From positions 1-54,156 of the forward strand of contig JAPSKX010000010.1 of the NCBI GenBank assembly GCA_031181325.1: a DNA stretch of 54,156 nucleotides. Direction: 5' to 3'. Under the pieces are notes generated by a model. That model searched no databases. It had not been told where the DNA came from and saw only the letters and a program-made list of their open reading frames with translations. The position numbers were made by a program, and so were the translations under genes. Below are positions 25,931 to 34,715 of the stretch, one piece after another (within the stretch, counting starts at the first letter, position 1; every line of letters starts with the position of its first letter). Origin of the DNA: Paenibacillus sp. (lineage in GTDB: Bacteria; Bacillota; Bacilli; Paenibacillales; YIM-B00363).

Positions 25931-28462
25931 ATGGACGGGATTCGCATGGACGGAACGATACTCCGCGTGCGCGGGCGGGAGACGATGCTCCGCTCCGGAG
26001 AAATTCAATATTTTCGCATCTATCGACACAATTGGGAGGAGCGTCTTCGCCAGGCGCGGGACAATCATCTGAACGCCGTCGCCAGCTATATTCCTTGGGA
26101 TTTTCACGAGCCGGAGGAGGGGCGCTTCGACTTCGCCGGAGAGACGCTGCCGGAGCGGGATCTGGTCGGCTTCCTGGAGCTGCTGTCCAAGAACGAACTG
26201 TATTTTATCGCGAAACCGGGACCGTTCATCAACAGCGAATACGTCGACGGCGGACATCCCCGCTGGATGTACGAGCGCTACCCGGAGACGGCAAGCCGCA
26301 GGGCGGACGGGCAAGCGGCGTTCTGGGTCGGACAAGGAAACCATATTCCGACGCAGCTCGGCGACTGCTTCCTCGGGCTTGCCGAGCGATGGTACGCAGA
26401 GGTCATTCCGCTGCTTGCGGCGTATTCCGTGGAAAAGGGCGGGCCGGTCATCCTGCATCAGCCCGACAACGAGATGAATCTCTTGTTTACTTGCCTCGAT
26501 CCCCAGGGGTCGTTATACGACGAGGCGGTGCTCGGAAACGGCGCGACGCCCGGGGCGTTCCAACGGGAGCTGTTGGATCGTTACGGCTCTGTCGAGGCGC
26601 TGCGGCTGCGTTACGATCAAGCGGATCTCGAGCTGCCTTCGATCGTGCCGCATGCCGCGACGGGGAGTCCGGAGGGCGACCGGCGCAAATATCTCGATTG
26701 GATGAAATTCCGCGTCGGATACGTGTATCGATACGCCCTGACACTTGCGCGTTGGTCCCGGAAATACGGCTTGACCGTACCGAATACGTTCAACGAGCCG
26801 ATCAACGGCTTCTTCCGGGGACCCGGCAATCACGCCGGCTTCGCGAATTACATGAAGGAACGGGGAGAGGACGTTCTCACGACCTGCCATACGTACCTGC
26901 GTTACGGGTATCATATGGACGCCAACGGCCTGCCCAAGACGATCTTCCGGCTGGAGGCCGCGAAGATGCAGGCGGCCGACCGTCCGGCGATCGCCATCGA
27001 GGTCGGAGGCGGCTGGATGACGCTCGACGCGGTCCCGAACTATGCGAATTACCCCGTCCATCTTCGCGTGCTCCTCGGCCACGGCATGGACGGCTTTAAT
27101 TACTTCATCTTCGCGTCCGGCGAGAAGGGCTTCAGCCGTACGTACGTCACGGACGCGTACGACTTGTTCGCGGATCCGGTCGGGAACGACGGCAAGCCGC
27201 ACGCCCCCGTGTACGACGTCACGCAGGCGTTCAATTTCTTCGTCCGGCAGTGGGAGCCGGAGCTCGCGGGCACGCGGAAGGCGTACGACGTCGTCATCGG
27301 TCTGACCGAGGAGCTGTATCTCATGGCGTCGTACGCGGGGAAGGAGCAGGATGCGAAGAACACGGCGATCTTCGAGGACAACGCCTCGGGAGCTTCCAGC
27401 GTATCGGGGAATCGGGCAGCGACGGTCGTCGACGGCATCGAAGCGCTGACGAAGGTGCTGACGCGGAACAACGTTCAATTCGCGGTGATGAACCTGGATC
27501 ACCCGAACCGGGAGCCGGGCTTCGACGAGCTGTTGATCGTGCCGAACGACGGCGCTTTATCGCCCGCCGCCTTCGCTTACCTGGAGGAGCACGCGGAGCG
27601 GCGCGGGCGAGTCGCGTTCTATCCGGAAGTTCCGGTCCGCGACGCCGATGGCGAAGCGCGTACGGGGATCGCGGAAGAAATCGGCTACCGCGTCAAGCGC
27701 CGGGTTCCCCGGTTCGGCATGAAAGCCGGGGACATCGGCCGACGCTTCATGACGATGCCGGGCCTCGACGGCGTCCCCGCCGACCGGGTGAATACGTTCG
27801 AGCTCCCGGAAGGCGCGACGCCGCTGATGACCTTCGAGGGGGAGACGAGCGCGTACCGAAGCTCGTTCCGCAACGGGGAAGCGGCCGTGTTCGGCTTCGC
27901 GCCCGAATACACGGGCATAGACAACGTGACGGCTTGGCGGCGGCTTCTGCTCCCGTTCCTGGCTTGCGAGCGTCGCTGCGGCGCGATCCGGGATCGATTC
28001 CACGTCGCCGCGCGTTCCGGTCCGCGCATGACCTTGGCCGCCGTCGTCAATATGACGGGGACGTCGGAATCGGATACGATCGTCGTCGCGACCGGCGAAG
28101 GAGCTCCGCGGACGTTCCCGACGCTGTCGAAGCTTCGCTTGGCGCCGCTCGCCGCGCGGCTCCTTCCCGTGAACGTACGTCTCCCCTACGGCGTCCTACT
28201 GGCGTACTCGACGAGCGAGCTGGTGCCGCTCGACGCCGCGCGGCGGCGTTGGCAGGCGACCGGAGACCCCGGCACGGAAGGAGAGATCGCCTTCGATCGA
28301 CCCGTGACGCTCCGGATCGACGGGCGGGCGCTGTCGACGACGATTCGAGATTCGCTTCATATCGCCGTATACGAGCACGGCGTTACGCCCCTGGTCATAG
28401 AAGTCGTGCCGGCGGAGCCGGAACAAGGGCGTGGGAGCGGAGAGAGGGTGTCCACGTCGTAA
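25931..28462 (+). CDS. GH35-like beta-galactosidase
   Basis: An 843-residue glycosidase of clan GH-A. The first 120 residues match GH35 closely: SGEIQYFRI, HLNAVASYIPWDFHEPEEG and IAKPGPFINSEY. QPDNE gives E181 as the likely acid/base, and IEVGGGW gives E357 as the likely nucleophile (GH35 usually has an E-x-x-x-GW context). The C-terminal 400 residues look like beta-rich accessory domains. There is no signal peptide, so it should act on imported galactosides. ATG with AAGGGG 8 bases upstream. The AraC-type gene starts 47 bases after it. Beta-galactosidase activity is family inference; related enzymes can act on other beta-linked sugars. Confidence 0.85.
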   Translation: MDGIRMDGTILRVRGRETMLRSGEIQYFRIYRHNWEERLRQARDNHLNAVASYIPWDFHEPEEGRFDFAGETLPERDLVGFLELLSKNELYFIAKPGPFINSEYVDGGHPRWMYERYPETASRRADGQAAFWVGQGNHIPTQLGDCFLGLAERWYAEVIPLLAAYSVEKGGPVILHQPDNEMNLLFTCLDPQGSLYDEAVLGNGATPGAFQRELLDRYGSVEALRLRYDQADLELPSIVPHAATGSPEGDRRKYLDWMKFRVGYVYRYALTLARWSRKYGLTVPNTFNEPINGFFRGPGNHAGFANYMKERGEDVLTTCHTYLRYGYHMDANGLPKTIFRLEAAKMQAADRPAIAIEVGGGWMTLDAVPNYANYPVHLRVLLGHGMDGFNYFIFASGEKGFSRTYVTDAYDLFADPVGNDGKPHAPVYDVTQAFNFFVRQWEPELAGTRKAYDVVIGLTEELYLMASYAGKEQDAKNTAIFEDNASGASSVSGNRAATVVDGIEALTKVLTRNNVQFAVMNLDHPNREPGFDELLIVPNDGALSPAAFAYLEEHAERRGRVAFYPEVPVRDADGEARTGIAEEIGYRVKRRVPRFGMKAGDIGRRFMTMPGLDGVPADRVNTFELPEGATPLMTFEGETSAYRSSFRNGEAAVFGFAPEYTGIDNVTAWRRLLLPFLACERRCGAIRDRFHVAARSGPRMTLAAVVNMTGTSESDTIVVATGEGAPRTFPTLSKLRLAPLAARLLPVNVRLPYGVLLAYSTSELVPLDAARRRWQATGDPGTEGEIAFDRPVTLRIDGRALSTTIRDSLHIAVYEHGVTPLVIEVVPAEPEQGRGSGERVSTS

Positions 28463-28468
28463 AACCCG

Positions 28469-28477
28469 TGCTATAAT
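28469..28477 (+). promoter_or_regulatory. Extended -10 promoter of the AraC-type regulator gene
   Basis: TGCTATAAT is a perfect extended -10, with only a weak -35 match (TGTCCA) 17 bases upstream. The -10 is flanked by an ACCCG/CGGGT inverted repeat (28464-28483), a possible site for autoregulation. Confidence 0.6.
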
Positions 28478-28509
28478 TCGGGTGGATTCGCAACAACCGG
28501 GGGGATGAC

Positions 28510-30840
28510 ATGAGGCTTTGGAGCATGTACCGAACGAGGAAATATTTGCAGCGCATCCTGCTGTCCATCTCGCTTCTCATCGCGATCTCGCTCTCCTTGA
28601 CGTCGCTGACGTTGTACAATCACTCCCATAATACCGTCCGGGACATTCAGTATGAAGCAGTCCGGAAAGTATTGACTCAGGTGGAGTACAATATAGGATT
28701 TTTGGGAGCCATGATCGACAGCCTGGCTTTCAATCTTTATTTTGACAACGATTTCATACCGTTGATGTATTCCGACAACCTCGACGTGTACGACGTGGTC
28801 AACAAGCAGACGAAGCTGGACAAGTGGGTCACGACGAACTCGTACTTGCATTCGATCATCCTCTATAACGGCCGCGCGGACCGATTCTATGCGGGCGGAC
28901 CGATCGATATCGAATACGAAGCAGACTTGACGAAGCGCATTCGCGAATTGCTCGATCGTCCCGACGACATTCAACGGGGACGGTTAGTGCCCCTCAGCCT
29001 CGACTCGTCGGAGCAAGGCGCCGACGTCTTCTCCTACGTCATGTTCGAATCGAACGATTACGAGGTCGGGGACAGCGTCATGCTGTTCAACGTGAAGTCG
29101 GAGTGGATGCTGGACAATATCCATCGCTTGAACAACCTAGGAGCGGAGGGAACGGGCACGATGTTCGTCGTAGACGGGGACGGCCGGACGTACGACGCGA
29201 ACGTCCGAACGTCTTCGATTTCGCCGGAGGTGCGGCGCGCCGTGGAGGAACGGCTGCAGCTGCGGGAGGAGCCGACCGGCCAATTCACGCATCGAATTGA
29301 CGGAAAGAAGCAGCTGGTTACCTATATGGCGACCGATCGATACGGATGGACGGTCGTCAATCTGCAGCCGTATGACGAGATTTTCGGCAAGATCGTTCGT
29401 TGGCGGACGACGACACTGCTGCTTGCCGGGGCATTTTTCCTCCTTTCGCTGGGCTTGTCCGTCCTCGTGTCGCATAAGCTGTACCGCCCAATCGACAATC
29501 TCCTGAATCAAGTCAAGGGCGGCGGCAAAGCCGAGGCCGACGAAGGACAACCGGCGGCCAAAGACGAGATGGTGTTCCTCGCCGACGCGTACCTTCGCAT
29601 GAGGGAAGGGCGCCGTCAGGAGCGCGAAGGATACGAAGCGGATCGCGCCTTCGCCAAGAAGTACGGTCTGCGGAGGCTGCTGAGCGACAGCGAGGCCGTA
29701 TCCAAAGAAGAGCTGGAAACGTTGATCGAACAGCATGGGTTACGGTTATATCGCGAAGACAGGATCGTATGCTGCATCTTGTCCGTCGACAACTACGTTC
29801 AGCTTGACCGGCACGTATCCGCGGCCGAGAAGCGATTGTACGCATTCGCCATTACGAATATCGCCGAAGAGATCGTATCGCGACGTTACCCGTGCGAATG
29901 CGTCGATATGCGAAGCGGGCACTACGCGGTCCTCGTCGGCGGCGTACCGAGCCGCGGCGAAGAGGAGGAGCTTGTCGAGCTGTTCCGGGACGTGCAGCGG
30001 ACCGTAATGGACTATTACAGAATCGGCTTGTCGGCCGCGATCGGTTCGGCGTTCGCGTCGTACGAGGACACGCACCGGAAATATGAAGAAGCACAGCAGC
30101 TCATGGCGTATCGGATGGTGTACGGACGCATGGCCGTCATCACTCGCGGCATGGTTCTGGATCGGGCGGAAAGCCGGGAATTTCAGCTTCCGCCGGAGCT
30201 GGAGAAGCGCTTAATCGAATGCGTCAAATCCGGTCAGCCCGCCGCCTTCGAGGAGACGCTTCAGAAGCTGCTTCAGCATATGTCGAAGCTGCATCCGGAC
30301 TTGATCTTCCACTCCGCCTTGCTCCTGCTGCTCGCGATGAAGCAGGCGGTCTCGGAGATGAACGCGAACCGCTTGACGCCGCTCTCGATCGACTGGAGCA
30401 AGGCGCAGGCGCGGCTCGCGGAGCGGGAGACGCTGCAAGGGCTGGCGGAGGACGTGACGGCGCTGTTCCGGGAAATCGAATCTCGAAGGGACAGCAGGGA
30501 ACGCACGAAAAATCATATCTTGATCGACACGATCAAGGAATACATCGAGGACAATTACCAGGATCCGAATTTAAGCCTGCAGGGCATCGCCGCCATGCTG
30601 AAGATGTCGTCCGCCCACGTCGGGAAGATGTTCAAGCAGAGCGAGGCGATCTCCGTCGCCGAATACATTACGGAGATTCGGCTCTCCCATACGATCTTTC
30701 ATCTCGAGACGTCGGACAAGAGCGTGAGCGACGTGATGGAGCGCGTCGGATTTATAAACCGAAGCAACTTCTATAAGCTGTTCAAAAATAAATTCGGCGT
30801 CACCCCCAACGAGTATCGGTTAAAGAAATCCATTCTGTAA
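28510..30840 (+). CDS. Membrane-anchored sensor-regulator with AraC-type DNA-binding domain
   Basis: A 776-residue single-protein sensor and transcription factor. One membrane helix at about 14-37, an extracellular Cache-like sensor region (about 40-295), a second helix at about 299-320, a cytoplasmic linker resembling YesN/AraC middle domains, and a C-terminal AraC DNA-binding domain (about 671-776) with two helix-turn-helix units (NLSLQGIAAMLKMSSAHVGK and SVSDVMERVGFINRSNFYKL). Start ATG with a run of six G 5 bases upstream. No kinase domain is present, so an external ligand is probably sensed and passed straight to DNA binding. Such proteins normally activate neighbouring polysaccharide genes. 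Candidate targets are the genes at 25931, 31081 and 33726. Confidence 0.9.
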   Translation: MRLWSMYRTRKYLQRILLSISLLIAISLSLTSLTLYNHSHNTVRDIQYEAVRKVLTQVEYNIGFLGAMIDSLAFNLYFDNDFIPLMYSDNLDVYDVVNKQTKLDKWVTTNSYLHSIILYNGRADRFYAGGPIDIEYEADLTKRIRELLDRPDDIQRGRLVPLSLDSSEQGADVFSYVMFESNDYEVGDSVMLFNVKSEWMLDNIHRLNNLGAEGTGTMFVVDGDGRTYDANVRTSSISPEVRRAVEERLQLREEPTGQFTHRIDGKKQLVTYMATDRYGWTVVNLQPYDEIFGKIVRWRTTTLLLAGAFFLLSLGLSVLVSHKLYRPIDNLLNQVKGGGKAEADEGQPAAKDEMVFLADAYLRMREGRRQEREGYEADRAFAKKYGLRRLLSDSEAVSKEELETLIEQHGLRLYREDRIVCCILSVDNYVQLDRHVSAAEKRLYAFAITNIAEEIVSRRYPCECVDMRSGHYAVLVGGVPSRGEEEELVELFRDVQRTVMDYYRIGLSAAIGSAFASYEDTHRKYEEAQQLMAYRMVYGRMAVITRGMVLDRAESREFQLPPELEKRLIECVKSGQPAAFEETLQKLLQHMSKLHPDLIFHSALLLLLAMKQAVSEMNANRLTPLSIDWSKAQARLAERETLQGLAEDVTALFREIESRRDSRERTKNHILIDTIKEYIEDNYQDPNLSLQGIAAMLKMSSAHVGKMFKQSEAISVAEYITEIRLSHTIFHLETSDKSVSDVMERVGFINRSNFYKLFKNKFGVTPNEYRLKKSIL

Positions 30841-30847
30841 GCATCAT

Positions 30848-30886
30848 GGGCCCGGCCTCCTCGCATCGTCGACGGAGGCCGGGCCC
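30848..30886 (+). terminator. Terminator-like hairpin after the AraC-type gene
   Basis: A perfect 13-bp GC-rich stem (GGGCCCGGCCTCC/GGAGGCCGGGCCC) with a 13-base loop, 7 bases after the stop. No T-run follows, so termination may be partial. Confidence 0.65.
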
Positions 30887-30971
30887 GTTGCGCGGAAAAA
30901 AAACTACATTTCCCCAAAATACGGACTTTCCCGACCGGGCGCGAATGAAGGAAGATAAGGGCGCCCGGCGG

Positions 30972-30985
30972 GTGAAGCGCTTACA
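30972..30985 (+). promoter_or_regulatory. Half-perfect cre-like sequence upstream of the secreted beta-helix gene
   Basis: GTGAAGCGCTTACA matches 11 of 14 positions of the cre consensus; the three mismatches are all at the left end. It lies 95 bases before the ATG. No clear sigma-A promoter was found in 30887-31080. Confidence 0.3.
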
Positions 30986-31080
30986 GAAAGATCGGGTAAT
31001 CTCCGAAGGAGGGACGGAATCGAGCAAGCGACAAATGGCCGATGGAACGCAAAACGCGAGGAGACGAAGGAGGAATCGGA

Positions 31081-33528
31081 ATGAGAGGGCAATGGAAAAG
31101 AATCGCATGGACAACGGCTTTGGCCGCGGCGTTGACGTGGACCGGGACGGTCGGCACGGCGCCGCTGGCGCCGACGGCGCAAGCGGCGGCCGCCTATTAC
31201 GTGTCGGAGTCAGGGAACGACGCATGGTCGGGTACGTTGGCGTCGCCGAACGGCTCGGGCACGGACGGCCCGTTCAAGACGGTCGAACGCGCGAGGGACG
31301 CGATGCGCGCGAGCGGCATGAAGACGACGTATCTTCGAGGCGGTACGTATTATGTGCCGCAAACGTTGGAGCTGAATGCAAGCGACAACGGGGTCGCATT
31401 CCGTGCGTACGGGAACGAGACGCCGGTGTTGAGCGGCGGGGAGCTCGTTACGGGCTTTACGCCGGAATCGAACGGCATCTACGCCGCGCCGCTCGCAACG
31501 CCGAGCGACATCGAGCTTGTCTTCGACGGCTCGCGGCAGCGGGTGGCGGAGAAGAAGGCGTACGACGCGGCGAATCCGTTCACGTACGCGCATTATTTCG
31601 CGGAGGACTCGACGGCGCTGAACAAGATCGTGTTCAAGGCGGGCGACGTATCGGCGAGCGACTTCGTCTCTACGCTGAAGGTTGACGCTTACGGGCCGAA
31701 ACGATGGGAGAACGATATTCTTCCCGTGACCTCCATCGACCCGAATACGAACACCATTCATCTAGGCGGCAACGTCAAATATGCGATTCGGGACAACGGG
31801 ACGTATCGACTGCTAAACAACCCGGCGTTCTTGAACGAAACGGGGGAGTTCGCCTACCGGGCGTCCGACGGCAAGCTGCTCTTCAAGCCGTCGAACGCAG
31901 CGAAGCTGCTGTCGGAAGGGGCGGTCGTCCCGAGACGGACCATCGTGTCGCTGAACGGAGCGGAGGGCGTCGTCTTCAATCGGCTGACGTTCGCGCATAC
32001 GCCGTATTCGCTTCCCGCGATCGAGCTGAAAAACGGGGCGACGGGAAATCACTTCTACAACAACCTGCTCGTTCACGTCGGGAAGGCGTTCTTCTTGAAC
32101 AATGCGCCCGATAACGATATCGCGCACAACGAGATGGCGTCGATCGGGACGACCGGCGTGGAGCTCGCGTACGGCTCGAACGGCAACCGCATCGATTGGA
32201 ATTTCATTCACCACGTCGGCGCGGTGCGGAAGAACGGGGGCGGCGTCGTCGCCTACGGCGTGCATGACAATCGCGTCTACAACAATCGAATCGAGGATAC
32301 GGCCCGGTACGGCGTCTCGATCAAGCGTTGGGACACGGCGACGCTGCATTCGGGCAATATCGTCGAATATAACAAGATCGTGCGGACGAATCGGGAGACG
32401 TCCGATACGGGCGCGATCGAGATGCTCGGACGCGGTGCGAACGACACGAACACGATCATCCGTTACAACTACATCCAGAATACTGGAGGCTTGATGAGCG
32501 ACTGGGTCGGTCCGGTCTTCCAATATCCGTATGGGGCGGACGGCATCTATCTCGACGACGAGACGAGCGGCGTCGAGGTGTTCGGCAATTTCATCAAGGA
32601 TACGAGCCGCGCGGGCGTGTTCGTTCACGCCGGCGACAACAATGTGATTCGCAACAACGTCGCGATCATCGGCAAGAGCATCTGGAAGGGGCTCGGACAT
32701 GAGGACGGCAAGGATAAATTCGTTCGTCTCGAGTGGGGCACGAACCAACGCATCTCCTCCAATACGACGATCGACCGCAACATCGTGTATTCCGTGACGA
32801 GCTCCTGGCCGAAATACCTCGATTTCTTCAACGGAGGCACGTACGCGACGGACCGCAATGTGCTCTATAACGTGCCGAAGGTGTCCGGCAAGGATGCGTT
32901 ATCGACCGTCGCGGATCCGCTGTTCGTCAATGCGTCCGCAGGGAATTACGAACTGCAGAGCGGTTCGCCGGCGTACGCGCAAGGCTTCGTCGATCTGCCT
33001 TGGAACATTTGGAACCAGGTGCAGGGCGCGGCGGGCATCGAGCCGCCGGAATGGCAATTCCATAAGGGGATCAATCTCAACGGCGCGGCCGCGACGATCG
33101 AAGGGCAAGCTTGGTTGTCGCATAGCACGGCGTTGACGCAGGGGCTGTCGCTCCCCGGCGGGGCGAATACATTCGCGAAGAATCCTCCGTTGACGCCGTC
33201 TCCGCAAGTCGGCGCGGCGGTTCGAGATATGCTGAACACCGGCGTCTGGAAATCCAAAGCGACGCTATCGATCGACCAGACGGTGCCGAGCGGCACCTAC
33301 CAGTTGTACTTGTGGGTCATGGAAAACAACTCCGACTTCTATCGAGCGTTCGGCGTCGCGATGGAAGGCCAAACCAAGGACGCGGACGTCGGCGCACTGG
33401 CCCTGAATCATTGGGCGAGATACGGACCGTACGTGGCTCAGGTGACGGACGGGACGCTGAACGTGCAGCTGACCTTCGGGACGCAGGACCCGCTGCTCGC
33501 CGGAATCGAACTGTATAAACGTCGATAA
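31081..33528 (+). CDS. Secreted beta-helix glycoside hydrolase, GH141-like
   Basis: An 815-residue secreted protein. The ATG at 31081 is chosen because AAGGAGG (31067-31073) lies 7 bases upstream and the signal peptide (MRGQWKR then a hydrophobic run, cleavage after AQA near residue 35) begins there; the in-frame ATG at 31042 would add 13 polar residues. The mature start YYVSESGNDAWSG, PFKTVERARDAM, YLRGGTYYV and VLSGGELVTGF fit parallel beta-helix hydrolases of the GH141/GH120 type. NAPDND and VHDNRVYNNRI repeats build the helix. The last 155 residues form a malectin-like module with GINLNGAA, shared with the 20616 protein. GH141 members act on fucose- or xylose-containing polymers; the activity here is inferred. 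Confidence 0.82.
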   Translation: MRGQWKRIAWTTALAAALTWTGTVGTAPLAPTAQAAAAYYVSESGNDAWSGTLASPNGSGTDGPFKTVERARDAMRASGMKTTYLRGGTYYVPQTLELNASDNGVAFRAYGNETPVLSGGELVTGFTPESNGIYAAPLATPSDIELVFDGSRQRVAEKKAYDAANPFTYAHYFAEDSTALNKIVFKAGDVSASDFVSTLKVDAYGPKRWENDILPVTSIDPNTNTIHLGGNVKYAIRDNGTYRLLNNPAFLNETGEFAYRASDGKLLFKPSNAAKLLSEGAVVPRRTIVSLNGAEGVVFNRLTFAHTPYSLPAIELKNGATGNHFYNNLLVHVGKAFFLNNAPDNDIAHNEMASIGTTGVELAYGSNGNRIDWNFIHHVGAVRKNGGGVVAYGVHDNRVYNNRIEDTARYGVSIKRWDTATLHSGNIVEYNKIVRTNRETSDTGAIEMLGRGANDTNTIIRYNYIQNTGGLMSDWVGPVFQYPYGADGIYLDDETSGVEVFGNFIKDTSRAGVFVHAGDNNVIRNNVAIIGKSIWKGLGHEDGKDKFVRLEWGTNQRISSNTTIDRNIVYSVTSSWPKYLDFFNGGTYATDRNVLYNVPKVSGKDALSTVADPLFVNASAGNYELQSGSPAYAQGFVDLPWNIWNQVQGAAGIEPPEWQFHKGINLNGAAATIEGQAWLSHSTALTQGLSLPGGANTFAKNPPLTPSPQVGAAVRDMLNTGVWKSKATLSIDQTVPSGTYQLYLWVMENNSDFYRAFGVAMEGQTKDADVGALALNHWARYGPYVAQVTDGTLNVQLTFGTQDPLLAGIELYKRR

Positions 33529-33551
33529 CCGTCGTTCCATCGACAGCGTAG

Positions 33552-33583
33552 ACGCTTCGGCAGCGCGGCTGCCGGAGCGTTCT
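33552..33583 (+). terminator. Hairpin terminator after the GH141-like gene
   Basis: A 13-bp stem (ACGCTTCGGCAGC/GCTGCCGGAGCGT, one G-U pair) with a GCG loop and a short TCT tail, 24 bases after the stop. Confidence 0.6.
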
Positions 33584-33590
33584 CCGCAGA

Positions 33591-33642
33591 TTCGTACAAC
33601 GATCGATCATACGTACAAGCGAAATTTCGGAATTTCGTACAT
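33591..33642. promoter_or_regulatory. Operator candidate cluster upstream of importer operon 3
   Basis: Three CGTACA copies (33593, 33612 and 33636) and the inverted repeat CGAAATT-TCGG-AATTTCG (33620-33637) are packed into 52 bases. AraC-type proteins often bind such repeated half-sites. No recognisable -35/-10 pair lies between this cluster and the ATG at 33726, which fits activator dependence. Confidence 0.45.
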
Positions 33643-33725
33643 TCCTTCGGATTTCGGACTGTCCAATCGCGCGGATTGTTGCGAAGATGAAGAGGCGATT
33701 ACGAACCCGAAAGGAGTGGCCCGCT

Positions 33726-34700
33726 ATGGAACGGCCGGTTGTGACCGACCCCGCGGCACCGCATTCCTCCCGTCGCCCGACCGGGCGGCTGGCCAAGGAG
33801 TGGAGATTATTCAAAAAAAACGGCGAAATCGCCGGACTCGTCGCTCCCGGTTTATTGTATGTCCTCCTCTTCTCGTATCTCCCGATGTTCGGCATCGTGC
33901 TGGCCTTTAAGGAGTACCGGTACGATAAGGGGATCCTCGGAAGCGATTGGGTCGGCTTCGACAACTTCCGGTTTTTCTTCGTATCGGAAGACGCCTGGCG
34001 AATTACGCGAAATACCGTGTTGTACGAATTCGGGTACATCGTTATTACGACCGTCTGCGCCTTGCTCTTCGCCGTGCTGCTGAACGAGATCGGGCGCCGC
34101 GTCACCAAGATCTACCAGACGGCGTTGTTTTTCCCTTATTTCTTGTCGTGGGTCGTCGTGAGCTACATCAGCTACGCGATTCTGGAGCATCAGTCCGGTT
34201 ACTTGAACGGTCTGCTCGAATGGTTCGGCGGGGAGGCGCGCATGTGGTATTTGGAGCCGGAGCCGTGGCCGTACATTCTGAACGCCGCGAGCCTCTGGAA
34301 GAAGATCGGCTTCGCTACGCTCGTCTACTATGCCGGCATTATGGGTCTGAATCAGGAATATTACGAGGCGGCTCGCATCGACGGAGCGAATCGAGTGCAG
34401 ATGGCGCTGCGCATTACGATTCCGCTGCTGATGCCGCTCATTACGATATTGCTTATTCTCAATATCGGCAACATCTTCGTCGGCGACTTCGGTCTTCATT
34501 ATTTCATCCCGAACAACTCGGGCATGACGTATCCGACGACCGACATTATCGATACGTACGTGTATCGGGCGCTCCGAAATCTTGGCGACGTCGGCATGTC
34601 GGCCGCCGTAGGGTTGTATCAATCCGTCGTCGGGCTCGTGCTCGTCGTCGCGGCCAATATGGTCGTAAAGAAAATCGATCCAGAAAATTCGTTATGGTAA
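33726..34700 (+). CDS. ABC sugar importer permease, LplB-type (importer 3)
   Basis: A 324-residue membrane subunit. The ATG at 33726 is chosen because AAAGGAG stands about 10 bases before it; the in-frame ATG at 33687 lacks a site. A basic, hydrophilic N-terminus precedes about six hydrophobic helices. SYLPMFGIVLAFKEY and an EAA loop (YEAARIDGANRVQMA then IPLLMP) are typical of LplB. It heads the third importer operon. Unlike operon 2, the permeases come first and the binding protein last, as in operon 1. Confidence 0.92.
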   Translation: MERPVVTDPAAPHSSRRPTGRLAKEWRLFKKNGEIAGLVAPGLLYVLLFSYLPMFGIVLAFKEYRYDKGILGSDWVGFDNFRFFFVSEDAWRITRNTVLYEFGYIVITTVCALLFAVLLNEIGRRVTKIYQTALFFPYFLSWVVVSYISYAILEHQSGYLNGLLEWFGGEARMWYLEPEPWPYILNAASLWKKIGFATLVYYAGIMGLNQEYYEAARIDGANRVQMALRITIPLLMPLITILLILNIGNIFVGDFGLHYFIPNNSGMTYPTTDIIDTYVYRALRNLGDVGMSAAVGLYQSVVGLVLVVAANMVVKKIDPENSLW

Positions 34701-34715
34701 GAGGAAGGTGCGACA

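Noticed and set aside
31042-31080. Earlier ATG for the GH141-like protein
   Set aside because: It would place 13 polar residues ahead of a standard signal peptide; AAGGAGG points to 31081.
33687-33725. Earlier ATG for the importer 3 permease
   Set aside because: It has no ribosome binding site; AAAGGAG before the ATG at 33726 decides the start.
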